Made by a program: the position numbers and the translations under genes. Positions 10,012 to 19,052 of a DNA stretch of 41,875 bases are shown piece after piece. This DNA comes from an uncultured Acidimicrobiaceae bacterium (GTDB lineage: Bacteria > Actinomycetota > Acidimicrobiia > Acidimicrobiales > Poriferisodalaceae), in assembly GCA_913020735.1 (NCBI GenBank), contig CAJWBN010000005.1, positions 1-41,875 on the forward strand, in the 5' to 3' direction. Position 1 is the stretch's first letter. Each line of letters begins with the position of its first letter. Below the pieces are notes generated by a model. That model worked only from the letters and a program-made list of their open reading frames with translations. It had not been told where the DNA came from and ran no database searches.

Positions 10012-10656
10012 GTGAGAATGAAAATTCTTCAACGATTAATTCAGTTTCGTCCCGAATGTTCTCTAGAGGGACCAGCCAAGGTTGCAGAAATGGTGTCCTA
10101 CCTGAACTCCATTACTGACCTCACCTGGTATGGCTGGCAGAATTTAGCAGGCGCTCCAGTAGGTTCTTGCGGACTCAGCACTCGAGTTGATAGCTGGTCA
10201 GATCTGATGGCTGCGCAGCCCGCTATGGTTGAAGACGCTGGCTGGATGAGCAGAGCTGCCGAGCTCGTTGCGATGTATCAAGAGCCAGCGATGGATTGGG
10301 TCATGAGCCCAATAGCTGGATCGGAAAATATGCCAGCGGAGCCGAGTGAGATTCTGGTTAACACCGTCAATCGCGCTGCGTTTCATAATGTCAGCAAGGC
10401 GATCGATGTGTCGCAACAATTCGTAAACATGGTCAACGGAATTGCTGGAACTCCAGCTGCTGCGCTGATGACTCCATTAGGGGAAGGCGGCTGTAGCTTC
10501 GCCATGTTGCTCTACTACGGATCGATAGCAGAGTATGAAGAACGCAATAACCCAGAAGTTTGGTCGATGGTCGGAGATAGCCCAATCCAAGCCGAAGCCC
10601 AGAATATTTTTGATGCCTCCGCAACACAGCAAGTAGTCACACGACGTATTGCCTAA
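10012..10656 (+). CDS. Hypothetical protein (possible dimeric alpha/beta-barrel repeat)
   Basis: 214-aa ORF, GTG at 10012 or ATG at 10018, with AGGTGG just upstream. Confidence 0.55.
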   Translation: MRMKILQRLIQFRPECSLEGPAKVAEMVSYLNSITDLTWYGWQNLAGAPVGSCGLSTRVDSWSDLMAAQPAMVEDAGWMSRAAELVAMYQEPAMDWVMSPIAGSENMPAEPSEILVNTVNRAAFHNVSKAIDVSQQFVNMVNGIAGTPAAALMTPLGEGGCSFAMLLYYGSIAEYEERNNPEVWSMVGDSPIQAEAQNIFDASATQQVVTRRIA

Positions 10657-10681
10657 ATACGGCATTACAAGAATGAGTAAC

Positions 10682-10728
10682 GAGATCCTCCCCTTCATTC
10701 CGTGATGGAATGAAGGGATGAGGATCTC
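10682..10728. promoter_or_regulatory. Near-perfect 47-nt hairpin/palindrome spanning the start codon of the downstream LLM gene
   Basis: GAGATCCTCCCCTTCATTCC-GTGAT-GGAATGAAGGG(AT)GAGGATCTC: 20 bp stem, 5-nt loop, 2-nt bulge (AT of the ATG at 10718). Confidence 0.8.
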
Positions 10729-11701
10729 TGTTGCTTTTCCACCCATTCCCGAAACCCCCGCCCATATCGAACTTGCTGAACAACTTGGTTACGAAACGGC
10801 CTGGGTGTATGACACTCCAGCCCTTCAGTTAGACGTATGGATGATTCTGGCGTTGGCGGCGAAACGCACCGATCGAATCAAACTCGGTCCAGGAGTTCTG
10901 ATCCCGTCTCTGCGCCACCCAATGGTCACCGCGTCAGCTATAGCGACCTTGGTTGACTTAGTCGGGCAGGAGCGTGTGATCATCGGCGCTGGAACCGGGT
11001 TCACCGGGCGACGTGCAATGGGCCAAAAACCCCTCAAATGGGCTGAATTCCCGGAAATGATCGAACAGGTACGAGCTCTATTGAGAGGCGAGACGATCAT
11101 TGTTGATGGCAAGTCGACTGCAATGCTTCACTGGGATAGCCAAGCACCAGATCGTCCGATCGAAGTGCCATGGATCTTGGGTGTCAACGGTCCTAGAGGG
11201 CTGAACACTGCAGCTGAAATAGGGTGCGGTGTTTTCACTTCGCGACCCCGCCCCGATGCCAACTACGAAAAACTTGACGACGTCATCTTGTTAACAAGCG
11301 GAGCGGTTATGAGTGGAGATGAAACGGTCGACTCTCCGCGAGTGATCGAAACCGCAGGGCCATGGGTCAGCGTCGCCTACCACGCGTTCTTAGAACAAAA
11401 CGACCAACGTTTAGAAACACTGCCCAACGCTCAACAATTCCGAGAACTCGTAGAACAAGTCCCCGAAGACGAACGCCACCTCCATGTCCACGCGGGACAC
11501 TTGACACACCTCAACGACATAGACCGTGAAGTCGTCGTCGGCGACTCGATGTTTCTTTCACCGTTCACCCTGCCCGAAGCCGAAGTCAAAGCTCGCATAG
11601 ATGAACTTGAGTCACACGGCATAACAGAGATTGCTTATCAACCGATGGGCGACATAGAACGAGAAATGAAAACGTTCGCTTCAGCTGCAGGTTTAACTTA
11701 A
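10718..11701 (+). CDS. LLM-class F420-dependent oxidoreductase
   Basis: MRISVAFPPIPETPAHIELAEQLGYETAWVYDTPAL...TDRIKLGPGVLIPSLRHPMVTASAIATL...RVIIGAGTGFTGRRAMG. Confidence 0.9.
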   Translation: MRISVAFPPIPETPAHIELAEQLGYETAWVYDTPALQLDVWMILALAAKRTDRIKLGPGVLIPSLRHPMVTASAIATLVDLVGQERVIIGAGTGFTGRRAMGQKPLKWAEFPEMIEQVRALLRGETIIVDGKSTAMLHWDSQAPDRPIEVPWILGVNGPRGLNTAAEIGCGVFTSRPRPDANYEKLDDVILLTSGAVMSGDETVDSPRVIETAGPWVSVAYHAFLEQNDQRLETLPNAQQFRELVEQVPEDERHLHVHAGHLTHLNDIDREVVVGDSMFLSPFTLPEAEVKARIDELESHGITEIAYQPMGDIEREMKTFASAAGLT

Positions 11702-12717
11702 CTTCGCGCTGCTTTAACGGTGTCAGCGATGGCGTCCGGGTCGGGTGGTGCGCCATAAAACATCATGGTTGACCGATCCGCGAACTGGTTGCGGTCTTTC
11801 AGTTTTGCGCCAACCTCCGCTGGAGTTCCCGACACACAGAGAAGATCAACGAGATCATCATCGATCCTGCTTGTCATTTTCTTCCAATCGCCTTGCTTTG
11901 AGAGCTGATTCAGTTCGGGTTGCAGATTCTCGTAACCGTGAAAATCGAGAACACCCGCATAAGCAGGAGTTGAACCATAAAACGCCAGTTGAGCTGCCGC
12001 TTTGCTGCGCGCATCTTCCACTTCTGCATCGTCGCGGCCCATGGCAACAATCGTGAGGCACGCCACCGTGACATCTTTCGCTTCTCGACCCGCTGACTTT
12101 GCGGCGGTTCGCAACACGGGAAGCGTTTCTGCTTCCATATGGTCAGGTGTGTGGAACGGATGAACAAAAAATCCGTCAGCTGATTCGCCGATTATCTCAA
12201 CCATCTTCGGGCCAACCCCAGCCACATAAATCTGGGGCCGATCTACCTCGAGTGGACCTGGGCTAAAGAACGGAGTCATCAGGGTGTGGGTATAAAACTC
12301 GCCCCGGAAGTCCAGCTTCTCGCCTGTCTGAAAGTTGTCCCAAATAGCGTGCAGCGCAGCAATATATTCTTTCATTCTCGCGGCGGGCTGCGACCAGTTC
12401 TCGCTGTAGCGCTTAGTGATATGTGGCTTTATTTGAGTTCCCAATCCCAAGATAAAGCGGCCGTTTGATAGGCGCTGCAAATCCCACGCCGTGACAGCAC
12501 ACGTCATGGGGTTCCGAGCAAAAGCGACAGCTATAGCCGTGCCAAGTTGAATGCTTTCTGTTTGGTGAGCAGCGAGCGCCAGCGGAAGAAAAGGGTCGTG
12601 AGAAGCCTCAAAAGTCCAGGCAGCGTCCAAGCCCATTTGCTCAAACGCCATCGCTTCAGACGCACACCCGTCAGCCGAAGAAGCCGTGGTCGCGCCGTCA
12701 ATTACGAATTCAGTCAT
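11698..12717 (-). CDS. LLM-class F420-dependent oxidoreductase
   Basis: LAAHQTESIQLGTAIAVAFARNPMTCAVTAWDLQRLSNGRFILGLGTQIKPHI, typical LLM core. Confidence 0.92.
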   Translation of the reverse strand: MTEFVIDGATTASSADGCASEAMAFEQMGLDAAWTFEASHDPFLPLALAAHQTESIQLGTAIAVAFARNPMTCAVTAWDLQRLSNGRFILGLGTQIKPHITKRYSENWSQPAARMKEYIAALHAIWDNFQTGEKLDFRGEFYTHTLMTPFFSPGPLEVDRPQIYVAGVGPKMVEIIGESADGFFVHPFHTPDHMEAETLPVLRTAAKSAGREAKDVTVACLTIVAMGRDDAEVEDARSKAAAQLAFYGSTPAYAGVLDFHGYENLQPELNQLSKQGDWKKMTSRIDDDLVDLLCVSGTPAEVGAKLKDRNQFADRSTMMFYGAPPDPDAIADTVKAARS

Positions 12718-12732
12718 CGTGTCCCTTGTGGC

Positions 12733-13995
12733 TCAGTCGCCGTACCAGTCGATGCCGCCTTGACCGTTTTGGCGAGCTATCTCTGCTTGGGCCATGGTCA
12801 ATTTGGCTAGCTGGTTCATGTGAACTTCGTCTGGTCCGTCGGCGATCCGCATTAAACGTCCCGTCACATACATCTCAGCGATAGGTGTGTCGCCGCTAAC
12901 TCCTTTACCGCCGAAGATCTGCATGGCTCGTTCAGCTACGTCATGGGCGAGTTTCGGTCCAACGATTTTCACCATGGAAATGTAATCACGGGCGCCCTTA
13001 GCTCCTGATCTGTCCATTTCTGCGGCCGCCTTAAGCACCAACAGCCGAGCTTGTTCGATAGAGCAACGTGCCCGGGCGATGTCTTGGCGAACTGAAGAAA
13101 AGTCCCTGAGTTTGCTGCCGAAAGCCTCGCGTTGTTCAGCTCGGGCACACATCAAGTCGAGCATTCTTTGCGCCATCCCCACATTGGTCATCGCGTATTG
13201 GAAACGCCCAGGCCCTAGCCGACCCTGAGCAATTTCAAAGCCCCGGCCTTCACCCAAAATGATGTTGTCTACCGGTACACGTACGTCGTGATAGGCGAGT
13301 TCACCGTGACCTGCTGGGGAATGGAAGTTACCGAACACCGATAAGGGGCGAACGATTTCGAGACCGGGAGTGTCTTTAGGGACTATGACCATGGAGTGCC
13401 GCTGATGTCGAGGGTTGTCCGGGTTTGAAACACCCATCGTGATAACGAATTCGCACAGTGGGTGGTAGATGTTACTGCTCCACCATTTGCGGCCGTTGAG
13501 GATGTAGTGATCACCGTCACGATCTATCTGCAACTCCATGTTCGTAGCGTCAGAAGATGCGACCTGAGGTTCGGTCATGCCGTACGTGGATCGGATTCGC
13601 CCTTCCATCAACGGGCGCAGCCACTGATCTTGCTGCTCTGGGGTTCCATATTTTGCGAGGACTTCCATGTTCCCGCGATCGGGGGCCGAACAATTGAACA
13701 CCTCAAACGACCATGGCACACGGCCCATGACTTCAGCTAAGGGAGCGAACTCGAGATTTGTGAAGCCGGGGCTCCATTCGTTGTACTCAGCAGGCAAGAA
13801 CCAGTTCCAAATGCCGGCATCTTGAGCTTTGCTTTTCAAATCCTCGACGACTGGGGGTTGTTGCCACATGTTGGCCGGATCTTCAACGAACGCGTGATGT
13901 TCGGCTTCGGCTGGGTACACGTGGTCTTGCATGAACGCTTCAAGCTTCTCTTTATGCTCAAGCGTCTTTTCGTTGTAATCAAAGTCCACTTTCAA
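12733..13995 (-). CDS. Acyl-CoA dehydrogenase family protein (TTG start proposed)
   Basis: MTEPQVASSDATNMELQI, LLVLKAAAEMDRSGAKGARDYISMVKIVGPKLAHDVAERAMQIFGGKGVSGDTPIAEMY. AAGGGGAG precedes the TTG at 13995; the ORF track extends to 14037. Confidence 0.92.
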   Translation of the reverse strand: MKVDFDYNEKTLEHKEKLEAFMQDHVYPAEAEHHAFVEDPANMWQQPPVVEDLKSKAQDAGIWNWFLPAEYNEWSPGFTNLEFAPLAEVMGRVPWSFEVFNCSAPDRGNMEVLAKYGTPEQQDQWLRPLMEGRIRSTYGMTEPQVASSDATNMELQIDRDGDHYILNGRKWWSSNIYHPLCEFVITMGVSNPDNPRHQRHSMVIVPKDTPGLEIVRPLSVFGNFHSPAGHGELAYHDVRVPVDNIILGEGRGFEIAQGRLGPGRFQYAMTNVGMAQRMLDLMCARAEQREAFGSKLRDFSSVRQDIARARCSIEQARLLVLKAAAEMDRSGAKGARDYISMVKIVGPKLAHDVAERAMQIFGGKGVSGDTPIAEMYVTGRLMRIADGPDEVHMNQLAKLTMAQAEIARQNGQGGIDWYGD

Positions 13996-14121
13996 ACTCC
14001 CCTTCGAGTTGGATCGCTGAACCGAATAATTCCACAAGAAGGCGGGTCCATGTATCGAGAATGGACTCAGATCAGAGATCGGCTATGGTGAACATTGATT
14101 CGGTAGGGCTGAGGAGCTTAC

Positions 14122-14232
14122 GTGGAAGACGATAATTCTCTAGTTCCAGCGATGATCGCTGTGTTTCTCGGTATCGGTGGAGCGATAGCCGGTGTAGCGG
14201 TTGTTCTGGTAACTGTTCTCGTGCTCGCTTAA
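14122..14232 (+). CDS. Small (36 aa) single-TM membrane protein, GTG start
   Basis: GAGGAG Shine-Dalgarno at 14111-14116, 5 nt spacer, then GTG: MEDDNSLVPAMIAVFLGIGGAIAGVAVVLVTVLVLA*. It is not in the supplied ORF track because of its length. Confidence 0.55.
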   Translation: MEDDNSLVPAMIAVFLGIGGAIAGVAVVLVTVLVLA

Positions 14233-14260
14233 CGCCCAGATCCTCGAAACATTGGATCTG

Positions 14261-15073
14261 TTAGAGCTTTAAATCAGGCATGTCTTGGGTCACACTTCCC
14301 GACCATGAAGGGGCCCGTTTTTCAATGAAGTGCATCACGCCTTCAGCTGCATCTGGTTGGCTTCCCAACCAAGGAATAAGTCGCAGTTCGGTGCGCACTG
14401 TTTCATCTACTTCTGGCCGCAGATTTTCCCACATCATTTTCTTAGTCACTGCTACCGAGACTGGAGCAGTGTTAGCAGCCACGTCTTGAGCCCAATCCAG
14501 AGCTGCTTGAACTACCTCACCGGAGGGAAGCGCCTTAGCGGCTAAACCAATTTGCTGAGCTTCCGTTCCCGAAAAAAATCGGCCGGACATTAAAAGATCG
14601 CTAGCTACCTGCAAGCCGACCATTCGACTAAGTAGTTTGCTCGAACCCAGTTCGGGAGCTATTCCTCTGCGCACGAATGCGAACTGAAGTTTTGCGTCTT
14701 CAGCAACGAAACGTACATCGCAGGTAAGTGGGAAAGTCAGGCCAACGCCGACCGCATGCCCGTTTATGGCTGCAACTACAGGTTTAGATACGTCCCAAGG
14801 CATTGTCGTCGGCATACCTTGTTCTTGCGAGTTCGCTTCAGGGGTTTCGGCGAAGGTGTCCTCGCCTTCTGACAAGTCCTGTCCTGCACAAAAAGCTCTC
14901 CCTGACCCAGTTATGACTACCGCGCGCACCCGGTCGTCTGTTTCTGCGTCGGAGAGGGCGGAACCAATCTCGGCAGCCATTTGGGTGTTCCAGGCGTTGA
15001 GACGTTCAGGGCGGTTCAACGTTAGAAGAGCAACGCCTTGATCAACTTCGTACAAGATCGTTTCGTAGGTCAT
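14261..15073 (-). CDS. Enoyl-CoA hydratase/isomerase (crotonase family)
   Basis: VALLTLNRPERLNAWNTQM, ITGSGRAFCAGQDLSEGEDTF, KPVVAAINGHAVGVGLTFPLTCDVRFV. Confidence 0.93.
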   Translation of the reverse strand: MTYETILYEVDQGVALLTLNRPERLNAWNTQMAAEIGSALSDAETDDRVRAVVITGSGRAFCAGQDLSEGEDTFAETPEANSQEQGMPTTMPWDVSKPVVAAINGHAVGVGLTFPLTCDVRFVAEDAKLQFAFVRRGIAPELGSSKLLSRMVGLQVASDLLMSGRFFSGTEAQQIGLAAKALPSGEVVQAALDWAQDVAANTAPVSVAVTKKMMWENLRPEVDETVRTELRLIPWLGSQPDAAEGVMHFIEKRAPSWSGSVTQDMPDLKL

Positions 15074-15124
15074 AGGCGCAGATTAGTTGTGTAAAGCTAG
15101 TTCCTGACGAGGAAAGAGCATCAC

Positions 15125-16075
15125 GTGGGCTTAGCGGACAGACATTTCGAGGTGTTAGAAACCAACGGAGTCAAACTCCGTTGTGTCGTAGAAGGCGATG
15201 GCCCTCTCATCATTTTGATGCACGGCTGGCCGCAATGTTGGTACTTGTGGCGCCACCAGATTGACCCGCTTATTAATCAAGGCTGGAAAGTATGCGTTCC
15301 TGACCAGCGGGGTTACGGATACAGCGAATGTCCTCCGAACGTCGACGACTATCGCATCCGTGACTTGGCTGCAGACATAGATGGTTTAGCAACTGCTCTC
15401 GGATACGACGAGTACGCATTGATGATCCACGACTGGGGAGCACTCGTGGGTTGGAACGTGGCGCAGTTGTATCCAGAACGCGTCCGAGCGGTCGTCGGCA
15501 TGTCAGTTCCTTACGGAAGGAACCTAGACCCCGCCTGGTGCACTCAAGAGTTTTGGGGAGACAACTTCTTTTACTGGGCATTTTTCTGCGAAAACGTAGG
15601 AGAAGCAGAAGAACATTTTGAGGAAGACATCCGTAAGTCGCTCCTTACAGTGCACATGTCAGCATCAGGCGATTCTGGTTCACCTGTAGATCAACAGGGA
15701 AAGAAAACGATGCTTGAAGCAGCTCCTGCGCCGCCGGCGGAACTTCCGCATTGGATGACAAAAGAAGATCTCGACTATTACGTAGACGCCTACACACAGT
15801 CGGGATTTCGCGGTGGTCTGAATTGGTACAGGAATATCCCTTATTTTCTGACTGACACATCCGAACTCGAAGGCCGAAAGATCAGCCAACCTTCAATCTT
15901 TATTACCGGGTCTGAAGATCCAGTCCGAAAGATGACAGGCGGCAGAACAGGATCTGAATTGTTCGAAGATTTGCGTTCAGTGCACGTAATTGAGGGACCG
16001 GGCCATTGGGTGCAACTTGAAGCAGTCGAAGAAACAAACCAACTTCTATTGGAGTTTCTAAACGAGTTCGTCTAA
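15125..16075 (+). CDS. Alpha/beta hydrolase (epoxide hydrolase-like), GTG start
   Basis: LIILMHGWPQCWYLWRHQIDPL, VCVPDQRGYGYSE, LMIHDWGALVGWNVAQLYPERV, EGPGHWVQLEAVEE. Confidence 0.92.
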   Translation: MGLADRHFEVLETNGVKLRCVVEGDGPLIILMHGWPQCWYLWRHQIDPLINQGWKVCVPDQRGYGYSECPPNVDDYRIRDLAADIDGLATALGYDEYALMIHDWGALVGWNVAQLYPERVRAVVGMSVPYGRNLDPAWCTQEFWGDNFFYWAFFCENVGEAEEHFEEDIRKSLLTVHMSASGDSGSPVDQQGKKTMLEAAPAPPAELPHWMTKEDLDYYVDAYTQSGFRGGLNWYRNIPYFLTDTSELEGRKISQPSIFITGSEDPVRKMTGGRTGSELFEDLRSVHVIEGPGHWVQLEAVEETNQLLLEFLNEFV

Positions 16076-16128
16076 AGCCAAGTGACGATAGTTAGCGGAG
16101 ACGCTCTCGGCCTGCCAGACTCTCCGCC

Positions 16129-16605
16129 ATGAGTGAACCAATCATGAGCCATAGCGAATCAATTGAAATAAACGCGTCTCCGGAAAAGGTCTGGTCCCTA
16201 GTCACAGCGATGGACCGGTACGGCGAATGGAGCTCCGAAAACACCGGAGGGTACTGGCGCAAGAATGAGGAAGGAATTCCTGGAACAGGCGCCGTAGGCG
16301 ACGAGTTCGTAGGTATCAACCGCATTGGTGATGACGAATGGAAAGCCCTCGTCGAAATTATTGTCCGTGAAGAAAACAAGAGCTTTGCCTTCGTCACGGG
16401 TGGCACCGCGATGAACCTCATTCACTGGCGTTATGACCTAGAACCTACTGATTCAGGCACCACATTGACCGAGTCATGGGCACTGATGAACCTGTCTCCT
16501 TTGATGATTGAACATGGTGACGAGGAAATCCAATTCCGAGCGGCCAACGCGAGAGAGAGCATTACTGCAACCCTTCAAGGTATGAAGGCGGCAGCCGAAA
16601 GCTGA
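16129..16605 (+). CDS. SRPBCC/polyketide cyclase-like protein
   Basis: SIEINASPEKVWSLVTAMDRYGEWSSEN, typical START-like N-terminus. Confidence 0.85.
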   Translation: MSEPIMSHSESIEINASPEKVWSLVTAMDRYGEWSSENTGGYWRKNEEGIPGTGAVGDEFVGINRIGDDEWKALVEIIVREENKSFAFVTGGTAMNLIHWRYDLEPTDSGTTLTESWALMNLSPLMIEHGDEEIQFRAANARESITATLQGMKAAAES

Positions 16606-16609
16606 TTTA

Positions 16610-18025
16610 GTGAAAACTCGTGGCCCCTTCGTAGTGGCCTGCTTGGGTGGGTTGCTCAGCGGCCTTGACACTTCGGTAAACATCGCGTTCCCAGCTATCA
16701 CTGCGTCCTTCGCTATTGATGTTTCTCAGATCCAATGGGTCGTTGTTAGCTACGTTTTGACCTATTCAGTTTTGTTGCTTCCCGCGGGTCGACTCGGGGA
16801 TAGCTACGGCCACGGTCGAATAATGCTTGTCGGGATAGTTACCCAAGGAGTTACCTTCGCAGCTTGTGGCCTAGCCCCATCATTTACGTTGTTTCTCCTA
16901 GCTCGGGTCAGTCAGGGTGCATCTATGGCGCTGATCATCGGCACCGCCCCCGCCCTAGTGACATTGTCAGTGACTGAGGAACGTCAACCTAGAGCATTAG
17001 GTGTTTATGCGATGCTCATGGCGAGCGGCCTAGCGATGGGAGCCCCATTGGGAGGATTGTTGCTCCAAATATGGGACTGGCCGTCTGTCTACTTTTTCCG
17101 TGTCCCCTATACGGGTGTGCTCCTAGTAACTGCATTGATTGCTGGGCTACACAAACAGACACAGAGCAAGGGTCGGCAACCTCTTGACCTCGTTGGGGCT
17201 GTGACGTTCGCTGTCGGATTGGGTTTAACGCTCTTCGTTGCCAGCCGCGGTTTGACGTGGGGTTGGATGACATCTCGAACTTTGGTTTTGGGGTTCTCAG
17301 CCGCAGTGGTTCTCGTTCTGTTTTGTTTCGTTGAAAACAGGGCAACACTCCCGCTGATAGACCTCTCGCTTTTCAGACGACCAGGCTTCGGACGAGCAAA
17401 TTTGTTGAACGCCCTAGCTAACGCGTCGATGTTCAGCATTTTCTTTCTTGGCCCCTATCTGCTCGTAGACATCAGAGGCCATGGACCAATATCGGGGGGA
17501 CTGATCCTCGGAATAGCTCCAACCAGCACAGCGTTATCTGCATGGGCTGCTGGTCGGATGATTGAGCGGTTCGGCCTTTTGAGACTCACTCGATTCGGAC
17601 TTGCTTGTCAGGGCCTTGGCCTGTTGCTGTTCAGCAGAACTGACGCGGACAGTTCGTTGGTGTCACTTGTCGTTGTATTGGCGTTGGTTGGAGTCGGCCT
17701 TGGAAGCTTTCAAGTTCCCAACATGAGCTTTGTCATGGCCTCTATTTCTCGCTCGCAGCAGGGGGTCGCAGGTGGAATGACCCAGATGGTTCGAGCTGCA
17801 GGTCTCGTCGGCGGCCTTGCTGTTTGGAACACAGCTTTTGTTGGTTTTCGCGATCGACGATCGACAAATCTAAACATCGAAGATGTGGCATCACCGGAAG
17901 TGTTTGTGCCTACCTTCGCTGAAGTTGTGGGAATGTCAGGCTTACTAGCGCTATTTGGTTTGCTACTGACGGTCGGAGTCAGCTTCGATAATCAGACTAT
18001 GTCTGAGCTTCGCGACGAGAAGTAA
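16610..18025 (+). CDS. MFS transporter (DHA2/EmrB-like), GTG start
   Basis: GLDTSVNIAFPAITASFAIDVSQIQWVVVSYVLTYSVLLLPAGRLGDSYGHGRIMLVG. Confidence 0.9.
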   Translation: MKTRGPFVVACLGGLLSGLDTSVNIAFPAITASFAIDVSQIQWVVVSYVLTYSVLLLPAGRLGDSYGHGRIMLVGIVTQGVTFAACGLAPSFTLFLLARVSQGASMALIIGTAPALVTLSVTEERQPRALGVYAMLMASGLAMGAPLGGLLLQIWDWPSVYFFRVPYTGVLLVTALIAGLHKQTQSKGRQPLDLVGAVTFAVGLGLTLFVASRGLTWGWMTSRTLVLGFSAAVVLVLFCFVENRATLPLIDLSLFRRPGFGRANLLNALANASMFSIFFLGPYLLVDIRGHGPISGGLILGIAPTSTALSAWAAGRMIERFGLLRLTRFGLACQGLGLLLFSRTDADSSLVSLVVVLALVGVGLGSFQVPNMSFVMASISRSQQGVAGGMTQMVRAAGLVGGLAVWNTAFVGFRDRRSTNLNIEDVASPEVFVPTFAEVVGMSGLLALFGLLLTVGVSFDNQTMSELRDEK

Positions 18026-19052
18026 AACTGTTCACACCCACGAGTTCACGAATTTCGGCCGAAGGCTCAACCGTGCCGGCATCTAATGGAGTGCCGGTGC
18101 TGTCAGCTATTCGCGTCATCATGTAAAAGTTTGCCGAAACAGCTACCGCATCAATCAAAACATCCACACCAGCAGCATCAAGTAATTTGTCCTTTACAGA
18201 TGCGAGTTGATCTTTGTCTTCCTCGAATATGGCTTCACATAAGCGAGATAACAAGGCTCCATGCTCAACACCACCGTCACCAGATTCTGAATTATCGATA
18301 GCTTCAAAACTAACTTGAGAATCTTGACTCATTCCGCTCAGACCGAGCAGAAACGCATGGCTGGTAGTTCAGTAGAAACACTCATTGAGCTTCGACGTAC
18401 GAGCTGCGATCACTTCGACCTGTAAGCGACTCAACGAATTTTGTTTGGAGACAAGATCAGAGAGTAGGTCACCTAGACGCACGTATTGAGCCGACGACAA
18501 GATACTCAATGTTTCGTTTTCGAATGGCACAGCGCTCAGCGCTTTCAGAACATTTGGTCCCTTAATCTGTGCTGTGGGAACCCAATGCGAAGTGACTTGT
18601 AAAGAAGCATCACCCGTTTGATCTGGCTCAGAAGTAGACGGTATAGGCAGCTCGACGCGGTCCAAATCTAAGGCGTCGGCGAAACGATCAACAGCATTCG
18701 CTTGAGCCACGACCCCCACCATTTCGACGTAAGCCTCTGGGTGAATACCACGACCCAAAATCGACGCGTGCCACTCCGCGGTCAGAGTTCCAGGATGATT
18801 GGTGATCCTCCAAATAGCGTCAACAGCCGCATCAGGCAATACGTGGTCTCCAGACACGAGACCTTCTATTTCGCTAGGTGACTCCCAAGGAGCTATTTCA
18901 ACTGCATCTCGCGCATTACGAACCTCTTCAACAATTGCTAAGCGTTCAACTCCGGACCACCAAGTGCCCGTCGTTGACCACCGAGAAGCGACCTCAGCAT
19001 GTGCTTCATCCAGATCTGGTCGAATAGGAAGTTCAGTGGAGTAAGCGGCCAT
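17997..19052 (-). CDS. AhpD-like/carboxymuconolactone decarboxylase-family protein, candidate selenoprotein (351 aa, Sec at residue 228, CXXU motif)
   Basis: Track ORFs 18369..19067 and 17997..18332 are in the same frame (735 nt apart = 245 codons) and separated by one TGA at 18371-18369. Readthrough gives ...LSRLQVEVIAARTSKLNECFY-U-TTSHAFLLGLSGMSQ...DVLIDAVAVSANFYMMTRIADSTGTPLD, with AhpD-family pattern on both sides. ATG at 19052 is preceded by AGAGG; the final stop is TAG. Confidence 0.85.
18332..18352 (-). promoter_or_regulatory. Candidate bacterial SECIS hairpin downstream of the in-frame UGA
   Basis: In mRNA sense, 24 nt separate UGA from the loop: UUCUGCUC-GGUCU-GAGCGGAA. Uninterrupted 8 bp stem (one G.U) with G residues in the apical loop; the E. 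coli fdhF SECIS also has a GGUCU apical segment. Confidence 0.75.

Noticed and set aside
18369-18371. Treating the TGA as a nonsense mutation/pseudogene or as genome-wide UGA reassignment
   Set aside because: The flanking frame shows no other lesion, the codon is exactly at the redox Cys, and a SECIS-like hairpin follows. Reassignment is rejected because other intact genes here end in TGA at expected lengths (e.g. the MFS gene ending at 6056).
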